Both the position numbers and the translations under genes were made by a program. Below, one piece after another: positions 43,944 through 52,048 of a stretch of 64,000 nucleotides of DNA; the stretch's first letter is position 1; each line of letters begins with the position of its first letter. Location: assembly GCA_937915755.1 (NCBI GenBank), contig CALGGR010000147.1, positions 1 to 64,000 on the forward strand, given 5' to 3'. The notes below the pieces were generated by a model, which saw only the letters and a program-made list of their open reading frames with translations, was not told the origin of the DNA and did not search any database. This DNA is from an uncultured Fretibacterium sp. Lineage in GTDB: Bacteria; Synergistota; Synergistia; Synergistales; Aminobacteriaceae.

Positions 43944-45014
43944 ATGCTTCGGCAAAAAGAGTTGGCAGATCGTCAAAAGGAAGCAGCCGAACGAAAAGCT
44001 GAACGCCAAAAGAAGGAAGCTGAACGCAAGAAGAAACTCGCAAAATATCAGCATGAGCTGGCCGAACTTGAGCAGGCTTACCAACTGGGTAGCTTTCAGT
44101 TTTTCGTGGTCTGCGGGCCTGAAGGGTCAGGGAAAACGATGCTTGTTCAGGAGTTCTGCGGCTGGAAGAAAAGAATATTCTTCAAGGCTTCAGGGAAGGA
44201 TATAGCAAGCCTCCAGAGTTTCGCGGAAAGATTGCAGGGACGCTACGAGACTAACTGCACATTCGCTGACTGGAAAAACGCTTTCAAGTACGTGGCAGAC
44301 AAAGAGCAGGACAAGAACAGGATGAGCGAGCGTCTTGTGCTGGTTCTTCATGAGTTTCCTGACCCTGTGAGGCGTGATGACAAGTTCATGGAGATGTTCA
44401 AGGAAGCAATAGAACAAAATTTGAGCCGGACAAAAATATTCCTGATACTCGTGAGCAGCGATATGGAGTTTTCGCAGAAATACTTTCTCGGTGAAAACGC
44501 GCTCCTTCACAAGAACATGAACGGCTGTATACGCATTGAGAACACGACGCTCGACGATGATGAAGCTGAGAAAATTGCGGACGAGGCGGCAAGAATGGCA
44601 AAGGGTATCAGCAATGCCCGTATGAAGATACAGAAGTTCTCAGCCGATGACATTATTCTCCGCGAGGGCGAGACCAACGACGCAATCTACAAGATCATAA
44701 CCGGCTCTGCTGTCTGCTGGTTCAAGTACGGCACGGACGACGAGTACGTCCTTTCGAGCGTTGCGGACGGTGAATGCTTTGGGGAATACTCAGTTTTGAC
44801 GGGAGAGCCTAGCATTTACACGGTTGTGGCGTTCAGCGATATGATTGTCATGAAGATAACGAAAGATGACCTGATCACATTCGTCGAGATGAACGCGAAG
44901 AATGCCATTGACATTATGGGCAACACGGCAAGGATGCTCAACGTTATGGCGATGAACATTGAGATGCTCCGAAGCGAGGGGACTTCCACTAACCTACAGA
45001 CTGACAGCATATAA
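43944..45014 (+). CDS. Coiled-coil P-loop ATPase fused to a cyclic-nucleotide-binding domain
   Basis: 356 residues. A Lys/Arg/Glu-rich coiled coil (about 3-45) is followed by a P-loop ATPase-like domain with Walker A GPEGSGKTM (58-66) and LVLVLHEFPDP as possible Walker B, resembling archaeal-type small ATPases. From about 225 there is a cNMP-binding (Crp/EF-Pham) beta-roll (IILREGETNDAIYKIITGSAVCWF, GECFGEYSVLTGEPSIYTVVAFSD). No DNA-binding domain follows. GAGGGGAAGG precedes ATG 43944, 14 nt after the phosphatase gene, so it belongs to the same operon. This fusion is not one I know by name. Confidence 0.75.
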   Translation: MLRQKELADRQKEAAERKAERQKKEAERKKKLAKYQHELAELEQAYQLGSFQFFVVCGPEGSGKTMLVQEFCGWKKRIFFKASGKDIASLQSFAERLQGRYETNCTFADWKNAFKYVADKEQDKNRMSERLVLVLHEFPDPVRRDDKFMEMFKEAIEQNLSRTKIFLILVSSDMEFSQKYFLGENALLHKNMNGCIRIENTTLDDDEAEKIADEAARMAKGISNARMKIQKFSADDIILREGETNDAIYKIITGSAVCWFKYGTDDEYVLSSVADGECFGEYSVLTGEPSIYTVVAFSDMIVMKITKDDLITFVEMNAKNAIDIMGNTARMLNVMAMNIEMLRSEGTSTNLQTDSI

Positions 45015-45020
45015 AAATTT

Positions 45021-45049
45021 TCCCTCAGCTCAAAACTGGGGGATTTTTT
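45021..45049 (+). terminator. Terminator of the signalling operon
   Basis: TCCCTCAG (45021-45028) and CTGGGGGA (45036-45043) pair with one wobble; six T follow. Confidence 0.85.
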
Positions 45050-45120
45050 CTTGCCCTGCTTTCAGATATTTTCACTTAGATAAAGATACGTAATTCTACT
45101 TTTGAAAAAAATAACTACTC

Positions 45121-45126
45121 TATAAT
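45121..45126 (+). promoter_or_regulatory. -10 box before the small secreted protein
   Basis: Perfect TATAAT in a very AT-rich stretch, 37 nt before the start codon. The upstream A/T run could act as an UP element; a -35 box is not clear. Confidence 0.4.
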
Positions 45127-45162
45127 TCAGTACAAATCTTAAAGGTTAAGGAGTGGTTACAG

Positions 45163-45498
45163 TTGAGCAAGATGTTCAAAGTAGTATGTGCATCAATGTT
45201 GCTTATAGCGTTTGCTTTCATGTTCGATGCCGACGTGGCACTCGCAAAACGCCGCAGGCCGCAGCCCGTCCCAAAAGAGGAATTGGAGCGCATGGAAAGA
45301 GAGCGCATTCTGAACTCGCAGTTGGGCCGTGAGCTCATCGAATGGGACCGCAAGTACGGATCCGGCGCACAGAAGAGACACGACGAGGAATTACAGCGTG
45401 AAATGGAAAGGCGCAGGAAGAAGAGGGAAATAGAGAGAAGGGCTCTCGAAGATGCTGAAATACTCGGCGAAATCATCGGCGAAGAGCTGCGGAAGTAA
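45163..45498 (+). CDS. Small secreted charged coiled-coil protein
   Basis: 111 residues from TTG 45163, with AAGGAG nine nt upstream. A signal peptide (FKVVCASMLLIAFAFMFDADVALA) is followed by a very charged, Arg/Glu-rich helix (KEELERMERERI...ELQREMERRRKKREIERRALEDAE). No family recognised. It is followed after 12 nt by a lobe-swapped solute-binding protein, presumably in the same transcript. Periplasmic; function unknown. Confidence 0.65.
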   Translation: MSKMFKVVCASMLLIAFAFMFDADVALAKRRRPQPVPKEELERMERERILNSQLGRELIEWDRKYGSGAQKRHDEELQREMERRRKKREIERRALEDAEILGEIIGEELRK

Positions 45499-45510
45499 GG
45501 AGGATTCAAA

Positions 45511-46299
45511 ATGAGATTGAACAAAAAGTTTGTGCTCGTTCTCGCAGCTGTAGCGGTTCTTTCTGTTGCCGCTCTTCCGGCAATGGCTGCCCGTGTTGAG
45601 ACAATGAACGACCTGATGTCTGCAAAAGTCGGCGTTCAGGCTGGCTCAGTGTCAGAGAGGATTATCAAGATACTTCTGGAAAATTCTGACGGCGAGGCTG
45701 TATCTTTCGAGAATGTCTATGACATCGTTAAAGCCCTGAAAGCCCACCTGATTGACGCTGCTGTTATGGACAAGACTCCGGCGAGGTATTTTGCCATAAC
45801 GGAACGTGAAAGCCTGCGTCTTCTTGCCAATGAACCTGTCTCGAAAAACCTGCCTTACGCAATCGCTTTCAGGAAAGGTGATGCGCTTCGTGAAAAGGTC
45901 AACAAGGCTCTCGCTGAACTCAAGGCTGACGGTACACGCAACAGGATCATCGCCAAGTACATCGTCGGCGACCCTGACCCCGAAGAGATTGACTTCAACC
46001 AGAATGACAACTACGAAAAGCTGTGGGTAGGCTGTGCGGCTGGCTTCCCTCCTTACGAGATGAGAAACAGACACGGCTTCTACGGGATCGACATCGAGCT
46101 TTGCGCGGAAATCGCCAAGAAGCTGGGAATGGAACTCGTGATCGCTGACTACAGGTTCGAGGACCTTGCAGAGGCTCTTCTTGACGGGAAGATCGACATG
46201 ATTTGCTCCGCTGTCAGCGTAACTGAGGGACGCAAGGAGTTCCTTGACTTCTCAGAGCCTTACGACGCAAACCAGCAGTTCATCGTGGTATTGAAGTAA
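45511..46299 (+). CDS. Family-3 solute-binding protein with swapped (circularly permuted) lobes
   Basis: 262 residues with a signal peptide (FVLVLAAVAVLSVAALPAMA). In normal family-3 proteins the GxxPPFE...G(F/Y)DIDL lobe comes first. Here the segment MNDLMSAKVGVQAGSVSERII...YAIAFRKGDALREKVNKALAELKADGTRNRIIAKY, which is the second lobe, comes first (about 30-155). The first-lobe segment LWVGCAAGFPPYEM..GFYGIDIELCAEIAKKLG...ICSAVSVTEGRKEFLDFSEPYDANQQFIVVL follows (about 170-262). Each lobe occurs once. No permease or ATPase gene is adjacent, so it may serve a transporter or sensor encoded elsewhere. Confidence 0.82.
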   Translation: MRLNKKFVLVLAAVAVLSVAALPAMAARVETMNDLMSAKVGVQAGSVSERIIKILLENSDGEAVSFENVYDIVKALKAHLIDAAVMDKTPARYFAITERESLRLLANEPVSKNLPYAIAFRKGDALREKVNKALAELKADGTRNRIIAKYIVGDPDPEEIDFNQNDNYEKLWVGCAAGFPPYEMRNRHGFYGIDIELCAEIAKKLGMELVIADYRFEDLAEALLDGKIDMICSAVSVTEGRKEFLDFSEPYDANQQFIVVLK

Positions 46300-46341
46300 G
46301 ACAACACCGAACCCGAAATAAAACTTCTTTCTTACGAATTT

Positions 46342-46372
46342 TACCCCTCACTCAAATCCGGAGGGGTATTTT
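46342..46372 (+). terminator. Terminator after the permuted binding protein
   Basis: TACCCCTC (46342-46349) and GAGGGGTA (46361-46368) pair perfectly; TTTTC follows. It lies before the convergent dipeptidase gene. Confidence 0.8.
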
Positions 46373-46377
46373 CTTCT

Positions 46378-47019
46378 CTACTGCCACTTGAACGGAGGCT
46401 CAGTGTAACCGTAGAAGGCATACTCTGCCCCAGTCCTTTCAGCCCAGCCGCGATTGCCGTAATCATAGTGCCACCACTCAGAGGGATAGTTGCTGAACCC
46501 CGCGCTTGTCATTAAACGGAGAAGCAGCTTCCTGTTCGATGCGGCTATGGCGTTGTCGTGTGCCTCGTAATAATTTGTGTGAGAATGTTCCTCAGTGTCG
46601 TCGAAATTTCCGCCCATGTTGAGGAGGCGGCCGTACCTGTCAGCGAGCGTCAAGTCCAAAGCTCCGCCCGTCAAATGCCATGAGACAGTGTCAGCTTCCT
46701 TTGATGGAGGATACACGAACACTGCCGCATGTCTTTGCGCGTCATCATGGGAGTGTCCCTTCGCTTTCATTCGCTCAACCATTTTCTCGAACAGCAATTT
46801 CTGAAGCTCATAGCTCCTCCAGCCGTCCCAAATAATGATCCTCATACCGTCAGGCAAAGACTCCGTAACCTTCAACAGCCTCTCATATACTCCCTCTCGA
46901 ATCCAAACGTCAGGGATTGAGCCTTTCAGCCCCTCGCCGTAATACCAGCTTCGAGCAAGAATTTTCTCAGGGTAAAGACTTGCCTGCACAAGCGGTTCAT
47001 TGTTCTCGCGTAATTCCAT
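46378..47019 (-). CDS. D-alanyl-D-alanine dipeptidase, VanX/DdpX family
   Basis: Zinc dipeptidase that splits D-Ala-D-Ala. 213 residues with DGWRSYELQKLLF, the zinc motif SWHLTGGALDLTL (SxHxxGxAxD), NMGGNFDDTEEHSHTNYY and the catalytic SEWWHYDYG (ExxH). No signal peptide, so cytoplasmic. No vanH or vanA ligase is next to it. Housekeeping or peptidoglycan-recycling members are common, and the family call alone does not imply glycopeptide resistance. ATG 47019 follows CGGAGGAG. Confidence 0.9.
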   Translation of the reverse strand: MELRENNEPLVQASLYPEKILARSWYYGEGLKGSIPDVWIREGVYERLLKVTESLPDGMRIIIWDGWRSYELQKLLFEKMVERMKAKGHSHDDAQRHAAVFVYPPSKEADTVSWHLTGGALDLTLADRYGRLLNMGGNFDDTEEHSHTNYYEAHDNAIAASNRKLLLRLMTSAGFSNYPSEWWHYDYGNRGWAERTGAEYAFYGYTEPPFKWQ

Positions 47020-47100
47020 TTGATTGCTCCTCCGTATTAGTATCAGGCTGATTATACGATATAATTCATGGCATTCACGAAATTTTAAGGGGGTAATAAA

Positions 47101-47586
47101 ATGCAGCAGCTATACGCATCATGGAGGATGTCATACATCGAAGCACCAAAGCACGAGGGTTGCATATTCTGCGACTTTCCGGCGGAACACAAAGATGATG
47201 AGCATTTCATAGTACACAGGGGCGAGTCTTGCTTCGTAATAATGAATCTCTACCCTTACAATCCCGGCCACATGATGGTGATTCCCTACAGGCACACGAA
47301 CGTTTACGAGGAACTGACCGACGCTGAGGCTATGGAAATTCACACACTGACATCGAAGGCTCTCCGAGTCCTCAAAAGCGTTATGCACCCTGACGGTTTC
47401 AACATGGGCATCAACTTGGGAAGGACAGCAGGAGCAGGGGTTGACGGACACCTTCACAGACACATAGTCCCGCGGTGGAACGGCGATAACAACTTCATGC
47501 CGGTTATAGGCGAGACGAGGGTACTTTCTGACGCAATCGCTAACTCGTGGCGGAAGATAAAAGATGCGTGGGATGAATGCCTTTAG
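47101..47586 (+). CDS. HIT-family nucleotide hydrolase/phosphorylase
   Basis: 161 residues. The catalytic triad HLHRHIVPRW (HxHxHxx) is preceded by NLYPYNPGHMMVIPYRHT; an N-terminal CIFCDF with a later His suggests a small metal site. It is closest to the diadenosine tetraphosphate phosphorylase/hydrolase branch of HIT proteins. ATG 47101 follows AAGGGGG. Its stop overlaps the next start by ten nt. Confidence 0.9.
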   Translation: MQQLYASWRMSYIEAPKHEGCIFCDFPAEHKDDEHFIVHRGESCFVIMNLYPYNPGHMMVIPYRHTNVYEELTDAEAMEIHTLTSKALRVLKSVMHPDGFNMGINLGRTAGAGVDGHLHRHIVPRWNGDNNFMPVIGETRVLSDAIANSWRKIKDAWDECL

Positions 47587-48176
47587 AGCCTGAAAGCCCC
47601 GCAAAATACGAGGAGAAGATAAAGCGTTCGGTGTTCATTGCCGACGTTTTCCCGTGCCATGACGAGGAGGAAGCACGCAGCATTCTCGCTGATGTAACGT
47701 CGAAATACAGGGACGCTACGCATAATTGCAGGGCTTACGTTCTCGCGGACGGTACGGAATACAGTTCCGATGACGGCGAGCCTTCGGGGACTGCGGGGAA
47801 GCCAATTCTCGGCGCGATAAAGCGTTCGGGTCTCGTCAATGTCATTGTGATCGTAACGAGATATTTCGGCGGCGTTAAGCTGGGAGTGAGGGGGCTTATT
47901 GACGCGTATGGTGATACGGCGATGAAAGCTCTTGAGGTTTGCGGGAAGATTGAGAGAGTCATTACGTCGACATTCCGGATCGCTCTCGGATATAACGCTG
48001 TCGGTAATGTTACGAGGCTTCTTGAAGGCGCGGGGGCTGTAAATCTGAGGTGGGATTACACGGAGAATGTGAACGTTTCGGCTGACGTTCCGGAGGGTGA
48101 ATGCGAGAGGATAGCGCGTGAACTTGAGGAGATGAAAGCGCGGGGTATCATTGCGGAATGGGAGAAGGTATCATGA
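47577..48176 (+). CDS. IMPACT (YigZ)-family protein
   Basis: 199 residues: an N-terminal UPF0029 domain (KRSVFIADVFPCHDEEEARSIL..., DATHNCRAYVLADGTEYSSDDGEPSGTAGKPIL, VIVIVTRYFGGVKLGVRGLIDAY) and a C-terminal DUF1949 ferredoxin-like domain. The family is linked to translation control (IMPACT/GCN1) in eukaryotes; the bacterial role is unsettled. It overlaps the HIT gene upstream and the MBL gene downstream (ATGA). Confidence 0.92.
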   Translation: MPLEPESPAKYEEKIKRSVFIADVFPCHDEEEARSILADVTSKYRDATHNCRAYVLADGTEYSSDDGEPSGTAGKPILGAIKRSGLVNVIVIVTRYFGGVKLGVRGLIDAYGDTAMKALEVCGKIERVITSTFRIALGYNAVGNVTRLLEGAGAVNLRWDYTENVNVSADVPEGECERIARELEEMKARGIIAEWEKVS

Positions 48177-48964
48177 ACATCACTATGCTAGGAACTGGCA
48201 ATGCACTTTCAACCGAGTGCTACAACACCTGCTTCGTAATCAGCGACTCAGGACGTAACTTCCTAATCGACACGGGCGGAGGAAACGGAATACTCCATCA
48301 GCTGCGACACTCGGGCTTCAGTCTCAATGACATTCACGATGTTTTCATCAGCCACAGCCATATCGACCACATTCTCGGCGTAATCTGGGTAATCCGAATC
48401 TCAGCACAACAAATGAACAAGGGCAGCTTCTCCGGCGACATCAACATATATTCGCATGATGAAGTTATCCCGCTGGTCGATGAACTTGCGCGGAAATTAT
48501 TGCTCCCGTACCAATATGATTTTGTGGGGCAACGCATTCACCTTTACACCGTAAGCAGCAACGAGACACGAAACATCATCGGCCATGAAGTGAGGTTCTT
48601 CGACATAAATTCGTCGAGGACAAAGCAATTCGGCTTCGTCATGGATTGCGGAAGGCTCGTATTCTGCGGTGATGAACCATGCCACAATGAATGCGAGTCT
48701 TACGTTTCGGGCTGTGAATGGCTGATGCACGAGGCTTTCTGTTTATACTCGGAGGCTGAGAAGTTCGCGCCTTACGAGAAGCATCATTCAACCGTCAAAG
48801 ATGCCTGCGAGTTAGCACAAAGGCTAGGCGTGAAGAATATCATTCTCTACCACACTGAGGACTCGGACTTGGCACACAGAAAGGAACGTTACACGGCTGA
48901 AGGGAGAAAATATTTCGGCGGGAATATATTTGTTCCTGACGACTTGGAGAACATCGCGCTGTAG
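48173..48964 (+). CDS. Metallo-beta-lactamase-fold hydrolase (RNase Z-like)
   Basis: 263 residues with the MBL start (NITMLGTGNALSTECYNTCFVI), the metal motif SHSHIDH (HxHxDH), GDEPCHNE supplying further ligands and HHSTVKDA and YHTEDSD in the C-terminal half. The closest family is RNase Z/arylsulfatase-type MBL proteins, without the exosite arm of RNase Z, so the substrate is open. ATG 48173 overlaps the IMPACT stop. Third gene of a coupled run. Confidence 0.85.
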   Translation: MNITMLGTGNALSTECYNTCFVISDSGRNFLIDTGGGNGILHQLRHSGFSLNDIHDVFISHSHIDHILGVIWVIRISAQQMNKGSFSGDINIYSHDEVIPLVDELARKLLLPYQYDFVGQRIHLYTVSSNETRNIIGHEVRFFDINSSRTKQFGFVMDCGRLVFCGDEPCHNECESYVSGCEWLMHEAFCLYSEAEKFAPYEKHHSTVKDACELAQRLGVKNIILYHTEDSDLAHRKERYTAEGRKYFGGNIFVPDDLENIAL

Positions 48965-49004
48965 TATAATTATTCATATTTATATTGTGAGGAGTGAAAT
49001 TATC

Positions 49005-49406
49005 ATGCTCGGCGATTATACATGGGACGTAATAGAGAAGGAGTCGGAGTGCCTTGCCCAACGATTTCAGGCCGTGAGCAAGAACGTGGCAAACGCAAAC
49101 ACGCCCGGCTATGCCCGTCATAATGTCTCATTCGAGGATCAGATGCGCGAAGTCATGGAGCAGGGAAAGCACCTTCATATGACCGTAACGAACGCAGGAC
49201 ATATCCCGTCTCACCCGCTGAAGATAAAGGACGTTCACGCCGCCGACGTAAAAATTATGGACGAGCAATACCGCCTCGACCTCAACAACGTAGACCCTGA
49301 GCGCGAGATGGCTGTTCTTGCCGAAACGCGAATGATGTACACGGGCTTCATGAGGGTTGCGGCTAACAAGCTCACAATGCTTAAATCAGTTATAGCAGGG
49401 AGGTAG
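49005..49406 (+). CDS. flgB: Flagellar basal-body rod protein FlgB
   Basis: Proximal rod component. 133 residues with the rod-protein N terminus (LAQRFQAVSKNVANANTPGYARHNVSFEDQM) and C terminus (DPEREMAVLAETRMMYTGFMRVAANKLTMLKSVI). ATG 49005 follows GAGGAG; a longer in-frame start at 48930 lies within the upstream gene. TATAAT is at 48965-48970. It is followed after five nt by flgC. Confidence 0.93.
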   Translation: MLGDYTWDVIEKESECLAQRFQAVSKNVANANTPGYARHNVSFEDQMREVMEQGKHLHMTVTNAGHIPSHPLKIKDVHAADVKIMDEQYRLDLNNVDPEREMAVLAETRMMYTGFMRVAANKLTMLKSVIAGR

Positions 49407-49411
49407 AAGCC

Positions 49412-49831
49412 ATGAGGATATTTGACAGCCTTGAAGTCGCGGGAAGTTCATTGACGGCTCACAGATTATGGATGGATACAATTTCGTCGAACCTCGCTAA
49501 CATTAACACTACACGCACAAAAGCAGGAGGCCCATACAAGCGCAGAGTTCCCGTTTTCGCGGAGATGCTTGATGAGACTTTGGGAGGCTACCACGATATA
49601 GGGGGCGTTAGAGTTCTCGGGATTTCTGAGGATCAGGGCGCGCCTAGAATGGCATATCAGCCTGACCACCCCGATGCGAACGAGGAAGGCTATGTAGCGT
49701 ACCCGAATGTCAATCTTGTTCGTGAGATGACCGACATGCTAGTTGCAAGCAGGGCATATGAGGCGAATTTGAGCGTTGTTACGACTGGAAGGGACATGTG
49801 GAACGGCGCACTCGACGTAATGAGAGGATAA
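49412..49831 (+). CDS. flgC: Flagellar basal-body rod protein FlgC
   Basis: Proximal rod component. 139 residues: SSLTAHRLWMDTISSNLANINTTRTKAGGPYKRR at the N terminus and VNLVREMTDMLVASRAYEANLSVVTTGRDMWNGALDVMRG at the C terminus. GGGAGG precedes ATG 49412. In most genomes fliE and fliF follow; here a terminator and an unrelated minus-strand gene follow, so the operon stops after flgC. Confidence 0.94.
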   Translation: MRIFDSLEVAGSSLTAHRLWMDTISSNLANINTTRTKAGGPYKRRVPVFAEMLDETLGGYHDIGGVRVLGISEDQGAPRMAYQPDHPDANEEGYVAYPNVNLVREMTDMLVASRAYEANLSVVTTGRDMWNGALDVMRG

Positions 49832-49835
49832 GATT

Positions 49836-49878
49836 TTCCCGGAGGATTCGTGAGTGAGTCTTCCGGGAATTTGTTTTT
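49836..49878 (+). terminator. Terminator after flgC
   Basis: TTCCCGGA (49836-49843) and TCCGGGAA (49862-49869) pair perfectly, and TTTGTTTTT follows. Confidence 0.8.
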
Positions 49879-49885
49879 GATGGTT

Positions 49886-50884
49886 TTATTTGCTAGCGGC
49901 TTCGAGCATCTTATAGACTCTTGTCCCCTTGATATTTGGCTTTTGCTGTGCTACATAGTCTATAGCACGCTTGCCTTGTTTGTCCCTAAGACGCGCATTA
50001 ACTCCAGCATCGAGCAAAAATTTGATGAAATCGGCATCTCTATCCGTTATATGGAAGATACTAATATATCCAATCAATGCTGTTGCGCCACTGCTATCTC
50101 TTTCGTTAATGTCAGCTCCTGCTTTGATGAGTATATCAAATACTTCTGGTAACTCAGCAAATAATGACCCCGTTAATGACTTAGCTGCTGAAACAATATA
50201 GCCTTGACCCTTGACTTTTGCCCCTGCATCTACAAGCATTTTTACAACTTTCGCGTAAACACCTTCAGTAGCAGCATTAGAAAATCTCCCCAATGCAAAA
50301 TCAATTGCTGTTCTCCCACTTTCATTTTTAGCCTCTAATGCTGCCCCCGCGTCAAGTAATGTTTTAACGACAGAAGGAGAGGCCAAGCACGCGGCTATCA
50401 TCAATGGCGTGGTAGCATTTTCAGGCTCAAGCCCATATTCTTCATAAAAGGCTACCTTTTTATTGACATCAGCACCTTTTGAAAGAAGAAACCTAATTAT
50501 TTCTACATTATTTGCGCCGCTAGTGTACTCTGGGGCAATCCTAGTGTACTCTGGGGCAATCGCTATTGTCAGTAACGTTTCATTTTCTCCCTCGCTTCCG
50601 TAATACATTGCATTAGGAGAAATGTTCTCGCCTTCAAGTTTTGACCTGAACTGCTGAAGATTACCTGATTTGCATATCCTCACAAACTCGTTGTAGTCCT
50701 TCTGTGTCAGTTTCATTTTGGCCTGATTTGATTTCTTTGTTGTGCCTGTAGTCTTTTTCTTCTTCCTTGCCGCCTCAGCCTTGACAACCTTAAATCCTGC
50801 ACCGTCATTCCCCAGCTCCAACGCCTCAAACGCTCCCGTCAACGAGAACACCAAAAGCACAATCACAAAAAATTTTTTCTTCAT
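49886..50884 (-). CDS. Secreted ankyrin-repeat protein
   Basis: 332 residues. A signal peptide (KKKFFVIVLLVFSLTGAFEA) is followed by a basic stretch (ARKKKKTTGTTKKSNQAKMK) and about six ankyrin repeats (IIRFLLSKGADVN, TPLMIAACLASPSVVKTLLDAGAALEAKNESGRTAIDFA, VFDILIKAGADINERDSSGATAL, FIKFLLDAGVNARLRDKQGKRAIDY). The heptapeptide IAPEYTR/IAPEYTS is duplicated by a 21-bp tandem repeat. Probably periplasmic and protein-binding; the partner is unknown. It belongs to the same broad family as the ankyrin genes at 24468-25590 and 63697-64000. Confidence 0.82.
   Translation of the reverse strand: MKKKFFVIVLLVFSLTGAFEALELGNDGAGFKVVKAEAARKKKKTTGTTKKSNQAKMKLTQKDYNEFVRICKSGNLQQFRSKLEGENISPNAMYYGSEGENETLLTIAIAPEYTRIAPEYTSGANNVEIIRFLLSKGADVNKKVAFYEEYGLEPENATTPLMIAACLASPSVVKTLLDAGAALEAKNESGRTAIDFALGRFSNAATEGVYAKVVKMLVDAGAKVKGQGYIVSAAKSLTGSLFAELPEVFDILIKAGADINERDSSGATALIGYISIFHITDRDADFIKFLLDAGVNARLRDKQGKRAIDYVAQQKPNIKGTRVYKMLEAASK
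50520..50561. repeat. Perfect 21-bp tandem duplication inside the ankyrin gene
   Basis: The unit CTAGTGTACTCTGGGGCAAT plus C occurs twice in direct succession (50520-50540, 50541-50561). The length is a multiple of three, so the frame is kept and seven residues are duplicated. Confidence 0.9.
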
Positions 50885-50969
50885 TTTCTGGCCTCCTTTG
50901 CATAATATGTAAAGAATTATATCATAATTATCATAAATTAGCCGAATAAAATATACTAAGAGTAAAATT

Positions 50970-51009
50970 TTCCCGGAGGCTTAATGTTTAGGCTTCCGGG
51001 AATTTTTTT
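50970..51009 (+). terminator. Bidirectional hairpin at the end of the sugar operon
   Basis: TTCCCGGAgGC (50970-50980) and GGC-TTCCGGGAA (50991-51002) pair around a ten-nt loop. Seven T follow on the plus side; on the minus side AAAATTTTAC follows. It lies directly behind the last permease gene of the minus-strand sugar operon. Confidence 0.7.
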
Positions 51010-51010
51010 G

Positions 51011-52048
51011 TCATGATTTTCTGTGCCGTCCCGATGACGTTACGACGAATCTCTGTATGCAGATGAATAGCAACAGCAACAATCCTGTCGCAATCTTGCC
51101 CCACCATGAGAGCAAGTTCCCGTTGAACGTAATCAGCGCAGGAATTACCGATTTCAGCAGCACACCGAAGAGCGTCCCTATCATGTAGCCTACTCCGCCG
51201 GTGAGAAGTGTACCGCCTATTACCGCGCATGTTATCACTTCGAGTTCACCGCCCTGCAATGACAAGTTCCAGCCGCTTTTGACGTACAGCGCGTAGCTTA
51301 TCCCCGCAAGTACCGAGCATAGGCCGTTGAAGCCGTAAACCAAAACTTTCGTACGCCCGACAGGAAGCCCCATCAACGATGCTGACTGTTCGTTGCCTCC
51401 GATGGCGTAGATGTTTCGGCCGAACTTTGTGCGCTGGAGAATGAACGCTCCGATTATTATCATCACTAGGAACAGTATCACATTGAAATTCACGAATGCA
51501 ATCGGCTTTATCTTCACCCATCTCCCGTCGGCGTACTTCATGAGGTATATCTTCCAGCCCGCAAGAGCGTCAATCATAGGGTGGTGAATGTCAATCGACT
51601 CGCGGCTTATAAGCGAGCATACTCCCCTTGCGAAGAACATTCCCGTCAACGTCGTTATGAACGCCGGAACATTGAGGTAATGTATCACCCAGCCCATAAG
51701 CAGGCCAAGTCCAACGCCCATAACAAGCGCGGCGGCAATACATGTCAGAGGGTGAAGGTTTAGGACTGATGTACCGTAAGCGATGAACATTCCGGTGAGC
51801 GAAGCAACAGCTCCGACCGACAAATCAATTCCACCCGTAATGAGTACCATAGTCATACCGACAGCCGAAATCCCGAAATATGCGTTGTCGATGAAAAGGT
51901 TGACGAACGTCCTAACGGTCAGAAATCCCTTGTCGCCGTAAAGAAATCCACCAGCCGCGTAAATCACGAGGAATATTCCTATCGTCGCGTAAACCATGAT
52001 GTACTTCGGGTTAGTCAGCCGCGTGAATAATGTCTGACGGTTCTTCAT
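51011..52048 (-). CDS. Sugar ABC transporter permease (YjfF-like), set A
   Basis: 345 residues, BPD_transp_2 family with about nine hydrophobic helices; family blocks VGMTMVLITGGIDLSVGAVASLTGMF, NVPAFITTLTGMFFARG, TKFGRNIYAIGGNEQSASLMGLPVGRTKVLVYGF. Its ATG overlaps the upstream permease stop (ATGA). With 52045-53106 it matches the YtfT/YjfF permease pair of the galactofuranose-type importer. Last gene of the operon. Confidence 0.88.
   Translation of the reverse strand: MKNRQTLFTRLTNPKYIMVYATIGIFLVIYAAGGFLYGDKGFLTVRTFVNLFIDNAYFGISAVGMTMVLITGGIDLSVGAVASLTGMFIAYGTSVLNLHPLTCIAAALVMGVGLGLLMGWVIHYLNVPAFITTLTGMFFARGVCSLISRESIDIHHPMIDALAGWKIYLMKYADGRWVKIKPIAFVNFNVILFLVMIIIGAFILQRTKFGRNIYAIGGNEQSASLMGLPVGRTKVLVYGFNGLCSVLAGISYALYVKSGWNLSLQGGELEVITCAVIGGTLLTGGVGYMIGTLFGVLLKSVIPALITFNGNLLSWWGKIATGLLLLLFICIQRFVVTSSGRHRKS

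Noticed and set aside
46378..47019. Glycopeptide resistance locus
   Set aside because: Only a VanX/DdpX-family dipeptidase is present, with no VanH, VanA-type ligase or VanRS genes nearby.
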